64,000 nt of DNA, from positions 94,243 through 158,242 of the forward strand of contig DDAL01000031.1 of NCBI GenBank assembly GCA_002332615.1. The letters are read 5' to 3'. The translations under genes were made by a program, and so were the position numbers. Positions within the stretch are counted from its first letter, which is position 1; each line of letters opens with the position of its first letter. The notes under the pieces are model-generated. The model ran no database searches. It worked only from the letters and a program-made list of their open reading frames with translations, and was not told the origin of the DNA. Of this stretch, positions 1 through 9,384 are shown piece after piece. This stretch comes from Sphingobacteriaceae bacterium UBA2059 (GTDB lineage: Bacteria; Bacteroidota; Bacteroidia; Sphingobacteriales; Sphingobacteriaceae).

Positions 1-32
1 CTTATTTGATTTATAAGGGCTTTGGCCAGCAA

Positions 33-2186
33 CTAGCTTTGAGTGTCCTCTTGCCTAGTCTCGGGCTTTGGAGGGCGTGGAAGAAGAGCTTTTCTTGAAA
101 GCTTCAGTTTTCCTTGCTTATCTATATCAAGCAACTTAACTTTTACTTCTTCACCAACGGCAAATATACCTTCCATTGTCTCATAGCGTTTCCAGTCAAT
201 TTCTGAAATATGCAGCAGTCCATCCTTACCGGGCATAATTTCGACAAATGCTCCAAACGGCATAATCGATTTTACTTTGCCTTCGTACGTTTCGCCAACT
301 TCAGGCTTTGCAACGATACCTTTGATTCTCTTTACAGCTTTGCCAATGGATTCTTTATCAGGAGCAAAAATACTTATTATACCCTGATTTTCCTTTTCTT
401 CAATGGTAATGATGGTGTTGGTTTCACGCTGCATCTCCTGAATGATCTTTCCACCCGGGCCAATTACAGAACCAATAAATTCTTTATCGATCTTAATGAT
501 CTCTATGCGCGGGGCATTTGGCTTAATCTCTTCGCGAGGCGAAGACATGGTTTTCTTTATTTCATTTAGGATATGAAGTCTTCCTTCTTTAGATTGTTCT
601 AAAGCGTTTCTCAATACTTCCCATATCAATCCATTGATCTTGAGGTCCATCTGGCAGGCTACTACACCTTTTTCGGTGCCAGTAACTTTGAAATCCATAT
701 CACCCAGGTGATCTTCATCTCCAAGAATATCAGATAAAACAGCATATTTACCCGTTTTCTCGTCGGTAATTAAACCCATGGCAATACCGGATACAGGAGC
801 CTTGATAGGAACACCGGCATCCATAAGTGCAAGCGTTCCGGCACATACAGTTGCCATCGAAGAAGAACCATTGGACTCCAGGATGTCTGATACCACACGG
901 ATTGTATATGGATTTTCTTCATCGGAAGGCATAACTTGTTTCAGCGAGCGCATAGCAAGGTTTCCGTGTCCTATTTCTCTTCTGCCGACACCTCTGTTCG
1001 GACGAATTTCGCCCGTTGAAAAGCTAGGGAAGTTATAATGAAGCATAAACTTCTGATGTCCGTTAATAAAGGCGCCGTCAATCATTTGTTCGTCAAGCTT
1101 GGTGCCCAGGGTAACGGTTGTTAATGACTGAGTCTCGCCCCGGGTAAAGATAGCCGAGCCATGTGCAGCCGGTAGATAGCTTACTTCGCTCCATATCGGG
1201 CGCACAGTACGCACATCGCGGCCATCAAGGCGTATACCTTCGTCTAAAATTAGATTGCGCACAGCATCATACTGCACATCATGCAGGTATTTTTTAGCCA
1301 AAGACTTCGTGGTATCATCAACCTCCAGCCCAAGCGATAGCATAAATTCCGCTTCGATTGCTGCAAACTTATCCGAACGTTCATGCTTTGCCGAGCCTGA
1401 TTTCGCTACTTCGTAAACCTTTTGATACGTTTCAGCGAAAACGCGTTCTCTCAGTTCGGGGTTACTGTGTTCATGCGAATAAACCCTTTTTTCGGTTTTG
1501 CCCACAGCTTCCATTAACTCTTTCTGAGCCTGCACCTGTATCTTAATAGCGTTATGAGCAAACTCAAACGCCTCAATCATCTCTTCTTCAGATATTTCCT
1601 TACACTCTCCTTCAACCATCACTATATCAGTTTCAGAACCGGCAACGATAAACTCCAGTGTAGCACGCTCCAGATCGTTCATGTAAGGATTAATTACAAA
1701 TTTGCCATCGATCTTTGCCACCCTAACTTCGGAAATAGGACCATTGAAAGGGATGTCTGATACTGCCAGGGCAGCTGAAGCTGCAAGACCTGCCAAAGCA
1801 TCGGGCATGATGTTTTTGTCAGCCGATATTAAAGACACCATTACCTGCGTATCCGCATGATAGTCTGTCGGAAACATTGGTCTGAGGGCTCTGTCTACCA
1901 ATCTTGAAATAAGAACCTCGTAGTCGGACAAGCGAGCCTCCCGACGTAAAAAACCACCTGGTATACGGCCCGTAGCAGCATATTTTTCCTGATAGTCTAC
2001 TGACAAGGGTAAAAAATCAACCCCTTCTTTTGCTTCTTTGGCAGACACTACTGTTGCCAGAAGCATTGTATCTCCCATTTTTACTACCACCGATCCGTCG
2101 GCCTGTTTAGCCAGCTTGCCGGTTTCAATTTCAACCATGCGGCCATCGCCCAGATCGAAAGACTTCCTAATTACGTTATAACTCAT
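33..2186 (-). CDS. pnp: Polyribonucleotide nucleotidyltransferase (PNPase)
   Basis: A phosphorolytic 3'-to-5' exoribonuclease that degrades mRNA in the cytoplasm. The 717-residue protein has the full family layout: two RNase PH domains (about 1-215 and 310-540) around a helical linker, a KH domain with its loop GPGG at 576-579, and an S1 domain at about 632-702. Length is normal for the family. It starts at an ATG and lies downstream of rpsO on the same strand, the classical rpsO-pnp order, with a hairpin between the two genes. I see no truncation or missing domain. Confidence 0.98.
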   Translation of the reverse strand: MSYNVIRKSFDLGDGRMVEIETGKLAKQADGSVVVKMGDTMLLATVVSAKEAKEGVDFLPLSVDYQEKYAATGRIPGGFLRREARLSDYEVLISRLVDRALRPMFPTDYHADTQVMVSLISADKNIMPDALAGLAASAALAVSDIPFNGPISEVRVAKIDGKFVINPYMNDLERATLEFIVAGSETDIVMVEGECKEISEEEMIEAFEFAHNAIKIQVQAQKELMEAVGKTEKRVYSHEHSNPELRERVFAETYQKVYEVAKSGSAKHERSDKFAAIEAEFMLSLGLEVDDTTKSLAKKYLHDVQYDAVRNLILDEGIRLDGRDVRTVRPIWSEVSYLPAAHGSAIFTRGETQSLTTVTLGTKLDEQMIDGAFINGHQKFMLHYNFPSFSTGEIRPNRGVGRREIGHGNLAMRSLKQVMPSDEENPYTIRVVSDILESNGSSSMATVCAGTLALMDAGVPIKAPVSGIAMGLITDEKTGKYAVLSDILGDEDHLGDMDFKVTGTEKGVVACQMDLKINGLIWEVLRNALEQSKEGRLHILNEIKKTMSSPREEIKPNAPRIEIIKIDKEFIGSVIGPGGKIIQEMQRETNTIITIEEKENQGIISIFAPDKESIGKAVKRIKGIVAKPEVGETYEGKVKSIMPFGAFVEIMPGKDGLLHISEIDWKRYETMEGIFAVGEEVKVKLLDIDKQGKLKLSRKALLPRPPKPETRQEDTQS

Positions 2187-2264
2187 TTTTTGTTTATTGC
2201 ATGTGCCTGACCTCTTTATAGCACACAGTGAACTTATTTACACAATTGGTTGCTAATTTAAAAC

Positions 2265-2299
2265 AAAAAAGCCATCCCCTCAATGGAATGGCTTTTTTT
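2265..2299 (-). terminator. Intrinsic hairpin between rpsO and pnp
   Basis: The arms GCCATCCC (2271-2278) and GGAATGGC (2285-2292) form an 8-bp stem with one G-T pair. It is flanked by six A on the left and seven T on the right, so it could terminate in either direction. On the minus strand it follows rpsO and precedes pnp, so it probably ends most rpsO transcripts while allowing some read-through into pnp. Confidence 0.85.
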
Positions 2300-2317
2300 G
2301 TTCTTAAAAAAGAAGAA

Positions 2318-2596
2318 TTATTTGATAATATCTCTTAATTCTAAAGCTTTAATGATAGCACGATATCTTGCAATATCAATCTTAAATAAATAAGCCAGCA
2401 ATCCGCGGCGCTTACCAACTAATTTCTGAAGAGCTAACTGAGTAGAATAATCTTTCTTGTTAGTTTTCAGGTGGCTCGTAAGGTGAGCAATTCTTGCTGT
2501 GAATAATGCTACCTGTCCTTCTGTAGAACCGGTGTCGGCTGCATTTTTACCGTGCCTGGCAAATATCTCTGCCTTTTTTTCTTTACTTACATACAT
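2318..2596 (-). CDS. rpsO: 30S ribosomal protein S15
   Basis: A primary binding protein of the 30S subunit that contacts 16S rRNA and takes part in a subunit bridge. The 92-residue basic product has the S15 core with the conserved DTGSTEGQVA stretch (21-30), the SHL segment and the KLVGKRRGLLAYL stretch (58-70). Length matches the family (about 89). It is the first gene of the rpsO-pnp unit, with its own promoter of good quality at 2642-2672. Confidence 0.98.
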   Translation of the reverse strand: MYVSKEKKAEIFARHGKNAADTGSTEGQVALFTARIAHLTSHLKTNKKDYSTQLALQKLVGKRRGLLAYLFKIDIARYRAIIKALELRDIIK

Positions 2597-2641
2597 TACG
2601 TGAATAGTATTAAAGCGTTAATACTTTTGTTAATTAGCTGG

Positions 2642-2672
2642 CAAAGATACACTTATTCAATCTACTATCCAA
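2642..2672 (-). promoter_or_regulatory. rpsO promoter, Bacteroidota type
   Basis: Reading the minus strand, a -7 box TATCTTTG (2649 to 2642) fits TAnnTTTG exactly. A TTG (2672 to 2670) lies 20 bases upstream, as expected for the -33 element. The start codon of rpsO is 45 bases downstream of the box. This is one of the best two-element promoters in the window. Confidence 0.8.
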
Positions 2673-2720
2673 CAAACACCCGCATTACTTTAGTATGAAG
2701 ATTCTTAAGGGCATTTATAG

Positions 2721-2728
2721 TAGCTTTG
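2721..2728 (+). promoter_or_regulatory. -7 box of the thioesterase gene
   Basis: TAGCTTTG fits TAnnTTTG exactly. It covers the GTG-type codon region at 2726, so the coding sequence must start later, at the ATG at 2741 or 2747. No convincing -33 element was found. The implied leader is only about 8-10 bases. Confidence 0.6.
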
Positions 2729-2740
2729 TGCTATACTGTA

Positions 2741-3154
2741 ATGACAATGTATAGTAAATTTCAAACCGAACTACAGGTAAGGCCTGACGACATAGATATG
2801 TTTAACCACGTGCATAACAGCCGTTACTTTGATTATGTAATGGCGGCGCGTTATGAGCAGATGGAGCGTTGTTATAAGATGCCCATGGAGCATTTTATGC
2901 AAAATAATTATGGCTGGGTAGTTAGAACCGCACACATAGAATATAAGAGACCTCTTACTATGGGCGAGAAATTTGTTGTACAAACGGGCATTGCGGAGAT
3001 AAACGACCGAGGTTGCAGGGTAGACTTTATCATTACAAGCAGAAAAACAAATAAAGTGTGCTCAGACGGATGGTTTGATTACGTTTTAATAAACACCGCC
3101 ACAGGCCGCAGCATGAAAGTTACCCAGGAAATGGTAGACAGTTATTCAATCTAG
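2741..3154 (+). CDS. Acyl-CoA thioesterase, 4HBT hotdog family
   Basis: Probably hydrolyses an acyl-CoA or acyl-ACP thioester in the cytoplasm. The 137-residue protein is a single hotdog domain with the 4-hydroxybenzoyl-CoA thioesterase signature near the N-terminus (RPDDIDMFNHVHNSRY), including the Asp, His and Asn positions that define the family. The reading frame extends upstream to 2726, but that start falls in the -7 promoter box, so 2741 (or 2747) is preferred. It is divergent from rpsO and convergent with topA. Substrate cannot be told from sequence. Confidence 0.88.
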   Translation: MTMYSKFQTELQVRPDDIDMFNHVHNSRYFDYVMAARYEQMERCYKMPMEHFMQNNYGWVVRTAHIEYKRPLTMGEKFVVQTGIAEINDRGCRVDFIITSRKTNKVCSDGWFDYVLINTATGRSMKVTQEMVDSYSI

Positions 3155-3207
3155 CCCGGTAGTGGCGGTAGCTAGTACATCTTTCGGTTTATAAGTCACA
3201 AGGCGGC

Positions 3208-5547
3208 CTACTTCTTCTTAGTAAACTTCTTTATCGCTTTTTTAGGCTCTTTTTCGGCCGCTTTAGCCAGTTCTGATACTTCTTCGAAGGTTAGACTTGC
3301 CGGTTCTTTGTCTTTAGGTATTTTAATATTTTGTTTACCAAACTCAATGTAAGGGCCCCATCTGCCATTTACTATTTTAACATCAGGGTTTTCATCAAAT
3401 ACCTTAATAGTTTTCTCCGCATCCTTTTTTCGCTTGGCAAGGATTATTTCAATCGCTTGTTCTTCAGTTACACTGTGCGGGTCCAATCCCTTAGGCAGAG
3501 AATAAAAAGCGCTGTTGTGACGTAAATAAGGGCCGAAACGGCCAACGGCAACAGTCATTTCCTTATCCTCGAACGTTCCAACCTTTTTAGGAAGTCTGAA
3601 AAGCTCCATAGCTTCCTCCAGTGAAATCGTTTCAATCATCTGGCCCGATCGCAAACTGGCATATACGGGTTTCTCTTCATCATCCTGTTCGCCGATTTGT
3701 ACAAATGGCCCATAACGGCCTATACGCACCGAAACCTTTTTACCGCTTGCCGGATCAATACCAAGCTCTCTTTCGCCCCTGGCTTTCTCGGCATTTTGAA
3801 TAGTATTCTCTACCTCTTTATGAAAAGGTCCATAGAATGAATGAAGCATTTCAGTCCACTCCTTTAAACCATGGGCTATTTCGTCAAATTCTTTCTCAAC
3901 CCGGGCAGTAAAATGGTAGTCTACTATACCTTTAAAATGCTGTACCAAAAAGTCGTTGACAACCGCACCTATATCCGTAGGGAAGAGCTTGCTCTTTTCA
4001 GCGCCGGTTATTTCTTTCTTAGTTTCTTTATCGATAGAATTAGTGCTTAACGTAAGAACACAGTATTCTCTCTCTCTTCCTTCTCGATCTTCTTTAATCA
4101 CGTAGCCTCTGTTCTGGACAGTCGAAATGGTAGGAGCGTAGGTTGACGGACGCCCTATGCCCAGTTCTTCAAGCTTTTTCACCAGGCTGGCTTCCGTATA
4201 TCGCGCAGGGGGGCGACTAAAGCGTTCCGTAGCATTTATTTGCTGGTAGGTTAGCAGTTGCCCTTTAGTCAGTGGCGGAAGTATGGAGTTGCCGCTTTCA
4301 TCATCAATGTTTACCTCATGATCTTCATCGGTCGATTCCATGTAAACTTTAAGGAAACCGTCAAATTTCATCATTTCGCCATTGGCGATAAAAAGCTCAG
4401 GTCTTTTTGAAATAGTTATTTTGGCAGTGGTTTTTTCAAAATCGGCTTCACTCATCTGAGAGGCAATAGCTCTTTTCCAAATGAGTTCGTAAAGCCTTCT
4501 CTCTGCTGTTTCTCCCTCTATGCTATGCTGATCAAAATAGGTGGGTCTGATAGCTTCGTGAGCTTCCTGCGCTCCGGCCGACTTCGTTTTATATTTTCTA
4601 TGCTGAAAGTACCTCTCACCATAGGTGTTTACAATTTCGTTCCTGGCTGCATCAAGAGCTGTTTGCGAAAGATTAACCGAGTCAGTACGCATATAAGTTA
4701 TTTTACCCGACTCGTAAAGCCTTTGTGCAAGAGCCATTGTTCTGGAAACGGAGAAACCCAGTTTTCGGCTGGCTTCCTGTTGCAAAGTAGAGGTTGTAAA
4801 AGGGGCTGACGGATTTCTTTTGGCTGGCTTTTTTTCGAGGCTTATGATTTCAAAGATAGATTCCTTGCAGCCTTCTAAAAATTCCTTCGCATGGCTCTCT
4901 TTCTCAAATCGCTCGTTAAGCTCGGCTCTAAATAACTCCTTTTGTTTTCCCGTGCTAAAAATGGCAGTTACTCTGTAAGCAGCAGTGGTTTTAAATTTAT
5001 TAATTTCTCGTTCACGCTCTACAATAAGCCTCACAGCCACAGATTGCACGCGGCCTGCTGAAAGCGACGGCTTAACTTTTTTCCATAATACCGGTGAAAG
5101 CTCAAATCCCACAAGCCTGTCCAGTACGCGGCGTGCCTGCTGCGCATTTACCAGATTATAATCTATAGAACGGGGGGTTTCAATGGCCTTAAGGATGGCA
5201 GGCTTGGTTATTTCATGGAAAACAATACGCCTGGTTTTGTCGTGCTTTAAATTAAGCGTTTCAAATAAGTGCCAGGATATCGCCTCTCCTTCGCGGTCCT
5301 CATCCGATGCAAGCCACACTACTTCTGCCTGCTTTGCCAATTTTTTAAGTTCGCTTACTATAGCCTTCTTATCTGCAGGCACTTCATATTTTTGGGCAAA
5401 CTTATTTTCTATATCAATTGCATCATCCGTCTTAACCAGGTCGCGTATGTGGCCGTAACTTGATTTTACCGTAAAATCTTTCCCAAGATACCCTTCTATT
5501 GTTCTAGCTTTTGCAGGAGACTCAACTATAAGTAAGTTTTTAGCCAT
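3208..5547 (-). CDS. topA: DNA topoisomerase I (type IA)
   Basis: Relaxes negative supercoils by cutting one strand through a 5'-phosphotyrosine. The 779-residue protein has an N-terminal Toprim domain with the acidic motif SDEDREGEA at 81-89, and the active-site tyrosine Y285 in GKITYMRTDS. After the type IA core, the C-terminus carries three glycine-rich repeats (GRYGPFVQIG, GRFGPYLRH, GRWGPYIEF) and a lysine-rich tail. I see no four-cysteine zinc fingers of the E. coli kind. A partial -7 box (TTTCTTTG) lies about 20 bases before the ATG. A 528-base gap separates it from mnmA. Confidence 0.97.
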   Translation of the reverse strand: MAKNLLIVESPAKARTIEGYLGKDFTVKSSYGHIRDLVKTDDAIDIENKFAQKYEVPADKKAIVSELKKLAKQAEVVWLASDEDREGEAISWHLFETLNLKHDKTRRIVFHEITKPAILKAIETPRSIDYNLVNAQQARRVLDRLVGFELSPVLWKKVKPSLSAGRVQSVAVRLIVEREREINKFKTTAAYRVTAIFSTGKQKELFRAELNERFEKESHAKEFLEGCKESIFEIISLEKKPAKRNPSAPFTTSTLQQEASRKLGFSVSRTMALAQRLYESGKITYMRTDSVNLSQTALDAARNEIVNTYGERYFQHRKYKTKSAGAQEAHEAIRPTYFDQHSIEGETAERRLYELIWKRAIASQMSEADFEKTTAKITISKRPELFIANGEMMKFDGFLKVYMESTDEDHEVNIDDESGNSILPPLTKGQLLTYQQINATERFSRPPARYTEASLVKKLEELGIGRPSTYAPTISTVQNRGYVIKEDREGREREYCVLTLSTNSIDKETKKEITGAEKSKLFPTDIGAVVNDFLVQHFKGIVDYHFTARVEKEFDEIAHGLKEWTEMLHSFYGPFHKEVENTIQNAEKARGERELGIDPASGKKVSVRIGRYGPFVQIGEQDDEEKPVYASLRSGQMIETISLEEAMELFRLPKKVGTFEDKEMTVAVGRFGPYLRHNSAFYSLPKGLDPHSVTEEQAIEIILAKRKKDAEKTIKVFDENPDVKIVNGRWGPYIEFGKQNIKIPKDKEPASLTFEEVSELAKAAEKEPKKAIKKFTKKK

Positions 5548-5783
5548 TAAAAAATTCCCTCTTTTTCTGCAAAGAAAGACATTAATAAAAGCAAAGCAAA
5601 ATGCATTTGCCGATTAATTGCAGCGAAGCTGAAAATGAAGCAAGCATCTAAACTCCTTCATGTACAAGCAAGGCACTTAAAAAAATCGGGTTTCTTATCT
5701 TAAAAGGTCTTTCAAAACGGTTTTAAGAGGGCATAACGATATGTCCTTCAAAAACTCTAAAGCAAAGCCATGCAGGACTGCAC

Positions 5784-5864
5784 GTATAGCTATATTAGGA
5801 CTCTCAATCAACATGTATAGTTCTTTCAGGACTATCTGATAGAGATGTATAGCTATATCAGGAC
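5784..5864. repeat. Three degenerate copies of an 18-bp repeat, 31-32 bp apart
   Basis: Copy 1 at 5784-5801 is GTATAGCTATATTAGGAC. Copy 3 at 5847-5864 differs from it by one base (C for T). Copy 2 at 5815-5832 is more diverged but keeps the GTATAG start and AGGAC end. The spacing is 31 and 32 bases. Only three uneven copies with unrelated spacers are present, so it is not a CRISPR array. Function unknown. Confidence 0.6.
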
Positions 5865-5912
5865 GAGACAAGGACGAGACAGAAGGCACCTTGTTCGTAC
5901 CTTGTTCGTGAC
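5861..5912. repeat. Nested direct and inverted repeats
   Basis: A doubled GACGAGACAAG-like unit (about 5863-5881) is followed by a doubled CCTTGTTCGTA unit (about 5889-5909). The second pair is roughly the reverse complement of the first, so the whole could fold as an imperfect hairpin of about 20 bp. It directly follows the 18-bp repeat patch. Confidence 0.5.
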
Positions 5913-6075
5913 TGGTACGCGCATTTACGTTTGGATATCGAACCAGGTACGTTCAAGTTACTTAGAAAGTCCCTTGCATTGTAAGCCTTTTCGCGTAACG
6001 AAATAGCCTGATAGAAGTTACAGAAGTGAGCTTGCCTGTGACCAGGAATAATAAAAAAATAGCTGTTTTATCTGG

Positions 6076-7164
6076 CTAAATTAAAAAGCCGCCGCCGATG
6101 AGGTCATTGCCTTCATAGAATACCGCCGATTGTCCCGGAGCTATGCCGGAAACCGAATGAGTAAAGTCCACATTTATCACACCCTTTTGTTCAATGATTG
6201 AGCTCATTGTTCCGGCATCTTTATAGCGTATCTTGGTAAGCACTTCTAATGGTTCGGTGATGTGCTCGTATTTAATAAGATTGACGTTTCTTACAACAGC
6301 CGAGCTTTTTTTCAATTCATCCTCACTGCCCAGCATAACGGTATTGCTTTGGGGCAGAATAGCCGTAACAAACATGGGTTTTCCGAAAGCAACGCCTAAG
6401 CCTTTCCTTTGACCAATGGTATAAAAAGGATATCCCTTGTGGGTGCCAATAATAGTTCCATCGCTGCTTATGTAATTTCCCGGACCTATTTTATCATCCA
6501 GGTCTTCCACCCTGTGACGAAGGAAAGCACGATAGTCATTATCAGGAACAAAGCATATTTCATAGCTTTCACTTTTTTTAGCTAAATCCTGCTGTTCCAT
6601 ATCTACGGCCATTTGCCTTATTTCGTTTTTGGTATATCCGCCTAAAGGAAACATCGTGCGGGCAAGGTTTTCCTGCGAAACGCCCCAAAGTACATAGGAT
6701 TGATCTTTGTTCTCGTCTTTTCCCTTTGAAATTACATAGCGGTCATTGGTATGCCTGCGGATATTGGCATAATGCCCGGTGGCAATAAATTCACAATCAA
6801 GCTTATCGGCTCGTTTAAGTAAAGCCTCCCATTTAATGTATGTGTTGCATAAGACACAGGGGTTAGGCGTTCGTCCGGCAAGGTATTCGTCAACAAAGTT
6901 GTCTATTACAAAATCGCCAAATTCATTGCGAATGTCCAGTATATAATGTGGAAAACCATAAGAAACAGCAAGTGCCCGCGCATCGTTAATTGAGTCAAGG
7001 CTGCAGCAGCCGGTTTCTTTAGAACTACTGCCAGAAGATGCATAATCCCAGGTTTTCATAGTAAGGCCTATCACTTCATACCCCTGTTCGTGCAGCATAA
7101 CTGCTGCTACCGAACTGTCTACGCCTCCGCTCATGGCCACTAATATTCTTCCGTGCTTACTCAT
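6076..7164 (-). CDS. mnmA: tRNA-specific 2-thiouridylase
   Basis: Thiolates U34 of the tRNAs for Lys, Glu and Gln. The 362-residue protein has the PP-loop SGGVDSS (12-18) for ATP, the catalytic cysteine C103 in NPCVLC and the second active cysteine C204 in YEICFVPD. The C-terminal barrel domains are present and the length is normal. It has its own perfect -7 box at 7173-7180, only eight bases before the ATG, so it is probably transcribed separately from the efflux operon upstream. Confidence 0.97.
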   Translation of the reverse strand: MSKHGRILVAMSGGVDSSVAAVMLHEQGYEVIGLTMKTWDYASSGSSSKETGCCSLDSINDARALAVSYGFPHYILDIRNEFGDFVIDNFVDEYLAGRTPNPCVLCNTYIKWEALLKRADKLDCEFIATGHYANIRRHTNDRYVISKGKDENKDQSYVLWGVSQENLARTMFPLGGYTKNEIRQMAVDMEQQDLAKKSESYEICFVPDNDYRAFLRHRVEDLDDKIGPGNYISSDGTIIGTHKGYPFYTIGQRKGLGVAFGKPMFVTAILPQSNTVMLGSEDELKKSSAVVRNVNLIKYEHITEPLEVLTKIRYKDAGTMSSIIEQKGVINVDFTHSVSGIAPGQSAVFYEGNDLIGGGFLI

Positions 7165-7172
7165 AAAGTGTG

Positions 7173-7180
7173 CAAAGATA
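7173..7180 (-). promoter_or_regulatory. -7 box of mnmA, close to the start codon
   Basis: Reading the minus strand, TATCTTTG fits TAnnTTTG exactly, with eight bases between the box and the ATG at 7164. Transcription would begin about four bases before the start codon, giving an extremely short leader. No clear TTG was found 20 bases upstream. Confidence 0.6.
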
Positions 7181-7233
7181 CATCATTAACAGGGTACTTC
7201 TATTTGGCACAGGGTCAGTATCTTGTAAATTAA

Positions 7234-8394
7234 CTAGGCCTTCCTTTGAGCCTTAAACTTCCTTGCAACTGCTATCCAGGCGGGTATGCCAAATAAAACA
7301 CACAGGCCAACCAGATACAGTATGGGGTTGAGAGCTTCGCTTGAGCTTCCTCCCTCAATAACCAATACTCTGTAGGCTTTTAAAAAGTGAGTAAGAGGTA
7401 TTAAGTCGGCCAGTAATTGTACAATGCGTGGCATTTGGCTTAACGGCCATGTAAAGCCACTGATTACGAAACTGGGAGTGGCAAACACCATCAATACTTC
7501 GGTTGCTTTAAGCTGATTTGGAATGAGAATACTCACAAGTATACCCATCATGCAGGCGGCAAGAACAAACAGCCCGGCTACCAGTGTTAACATTCCTACG
7601 CCGTTCCCTAGTGGTACTTTATAGTATACATGCATTATTCCATATACCAGCCATATTAAGAATGACATAAATAAATAGGGGAGGCACTTGGCAATAATTG
7701 CTACCAGGGGCGATCTGGCCTTATTAACTACAAAGGAAAATGTATTATACTCAAACTCCTTTGCAAAGGTAAGCGCCATTGCCAGCAGCAATACTTGTTG
7801 TAGAATGGTAGCAAGCATGCCGGGCCATAGAAAATACATGTAATTACCACTTTGGTTGTAGTTTTTTACATAGCTTACAGCAAAAGGCTCATACTGCCTG
7901 ATAACCATCTCGTTGGGCATACCTGTTTTGCGCAGCGCTTCCATTTGTATCCCGGCTTTTAAGGTTCCTGTAACCGTTTGCAGTGCTCTGGACGCAAAAT
8001 TTGCAGTAAGGATATTGCTAGTGTTGATAAATACTTTAATTTCAGGATAGCGTTTATATTGAATGTCAGCTCCAAAGCCCTTCGGAATAACCACTACTGA
8101 GGTTGCTTCTTCGCGTATTGAAATATCCTTAATATTCTCCATAGACGGAAGCAGGCGTGCAATTTTAATTACCTCATTATCATCAAGCATATCAATAAGC
8201 CTGCTGCTTGTTGATGAGTTGTCTTCGTCGACAACAATAATGGGGAGGTCGGTTACTTTGCCCTTTTGATATACAAGGCCGAACATGATCCCATATAGCA
8301 GGGGGGCGCCTATAAAGAGCATCTTTAATACTGAGTTTCTCCAGAAAAGACGAAATTCCCGCTTTATAAGTTTAGTGAAAGCTCTCATTCTCAT
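7234..8394 (-). CDS. ABC-2 type transporter permease
   Basis: Inner-membrane permease of the YhhJ/DrrB-like ABC-2 class, probably exporting a drug or other small molecule. The 386 residues show one N-terminal membrane segment (about 24-44), a large periplasmic domain (about 45-180), and five or six membrane segments in the C-terminal half. The start ATG overlaps the hlyD stop by four bases (ATGA), so the two are translationally coupled. An ATP-binding partner is needed for this class, but none is encoded in the operon or nearby; the protein itself has no Walker motifs. Substrate unknown. Confidence 0.9.
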   Translation of the reverse strand: MRMRAFTKLIKREFRLFWRNSVLKMLFIGAPLLYGIMFGLVYQKGKVTDLPIIVVDEDNSSTSSRLIDMLDDNEVIKIARLLPSMENIKDISIREEATSVVVIPKGFGADIQYKRYPEIKVFINTSNILTANFASRALQTVTGTLKAGIQMEALRKTGMPNEMVIRQYEPFAVSYVKNYNQSGNYMYFLWPGMLATILQQVLLLAMALTFAKEFEYNTFSFVVNKARSPLVAIIAKCLPYLFMSFLIWLVYGIMHVYYKVPLGNGVGMLTLVAGLFVLAACMMGILVSILIPNQLKATEVLMVFATPSFVISGFTWPLSQMPRIVQLLADLIPLTHFLKAYRVLVIEGGSSSEALNPILYLVGLCVLFGIPAWIAVARKFKAQRKA

Positions 8395-9353
8395 AGTTCT
8401 AATACGACCTTTGCATTATTGAAAAAGCTGGAAGCGTCCGCTTCCTTTGCAGGCCTGACCTTAATCTCATACACAGCCTCGTCCATTTCGTACTCGGGAT
8501 AGGCAGTTGTAATATCTGCATATCTGTTAAGCTGACTTACATTGACTATACTCCCTTTAATTTTTTGCTCCTTATAAGGGATGCGGACAATAACCTGCTG
8601 TCCGACTTTTATGCCTTTGATCTTCGATTCGGGCAAGGTAAACCTAAAGTAAGTGTTGTCGTTGATATATCCGGTGAACAGGGTGTAGCCAGGCAAAGCC
8701 AGTTCGCCTTTATGAAGCGTAACGGTTTCTATGGTCATATCCTGAGGAGCAGTAATATAGCGTTCAACCGACGCTGCGCCAGCCTCTTGCAAGGCACCGG
8801 TAGCGCGTTTTTTTTGCCCAAGAGCCATAGTTTGCTGCTCTGAGCGGGCTCCGTCCTTTGCTTCTTTTATCTGTGCTACAGTTGCATCGAGCTGCGCTTT
8901 TGCTCCCTGCATTTTTGCATATGCTTCGTCATACTGCTGTTGAGATACCAAAGAGTCTATAAGCATATTTTTCAAACGCTTTACTGATGCCTGCGCAAAG
9001 CTGTATTGCTCTTTAAGGCCTGCGTATTTTGCATTCAGCTGCTCAAGCTGTAAGGCTGTGGCGCCCTTCTGCGCCATTTGATACTGAGCTTCGGCAGATT
9101 GAACTGCACCTTGAGCCTGGGCTATCTTTGCGTCGACTTCGGGGATCGAAAGTTTTGCAAGTGTGTCACCTGCCTGCACCAAGTCTCCTTCGCTCACATA
9201 GACAGCTTCAATACGGCCCGGTATTTTTCCACTCACAGAAAGCGTTTCTTTTTTTATACGTCCTTGAATTGGTACGCTGGCTGGCTCGGAAGTGCAGGAG
9301 CTTAGCCCCAGCAATAGACTGATTGTATAGAAAGAGTATTTTAATGAATTCAT
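8391..9353 (-). CDS. HlyD-family periplasmic adaptor, lipoprotein type
   Basis: Links the inner-membrane permease to the TolC-like channel. The N-terminus is a lipoprotein signal with lipobox LSSC (cysteine 20). Next come a biotinyl-lipoyl half-motif (GRIEAVYVSEGDLVQAGDTL), a long coiled-coil hairpin (about 75-185) and the second lipoyl/barrel half. The 320-residue length is typical. It lies 31 bases after the tolC-like gene and overlaps the permease by four bases. Confidence 0.92.
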   Translation of the reverse strand: MNSLKYSFYTISLLLGLSSCTSEPASVPIQGRIKKETLSVSGKIPGRIEAVYVSEGDLVQAGDTLAKLSIPEVDAKIAQAQGAVQSAEAQYQMAQKGATALQLEQLNAKYAGLKEQYSFAQASVKRLKNMLIDSLVSQQQYDEAYAKMQGAKAQLDATVAQIKEAKDGARSEQQTMALGQKKRATGALQEAGAASVERYITAPQDMTIETVTLHKGELALPGYTLFTGYINDNTYFRFTLPESKIKGIKVGQQVIVRIPYKEQKIKGSIVNVSQLNRYADITTAYPEYEMDEAVYEIKVRPAKEADASSFFNNAKVVLEL

Positions 9354-9384
9354 TTTTATGGTAATTGAGATTGAGATTAAAAAC

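Larger units (their letters stand above)
5548..6075. other. Gene-free interval between topA and mnmA
   Basis: 528 bases without a credible gene. The first 50 bases hold the topA promoter region. The middle (5784-5925) is full of short degenerate repeats, described separately. The last 100 bases show nothing recognisable. The only open frame, 64 codons on the minus strand at 5695-5889, is made largely of the repeats and looks non-coding. Confidence 0.7.

Noticed and set aside
5784..5864. Possible CRISPR-like array (31-32 bp period)
   Set aside because: Only three uneven copies, an 18-bp repeat with a diverged middle copy, 13-14 base spacers and no cas genes.
5695..5889. 64-codon open frame on the minus strand in the topA-mnmA gap
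   Set aside because: It is built from the degenerate repeats, has no promoter or recognisable protein features, and repeats explain the open frame.
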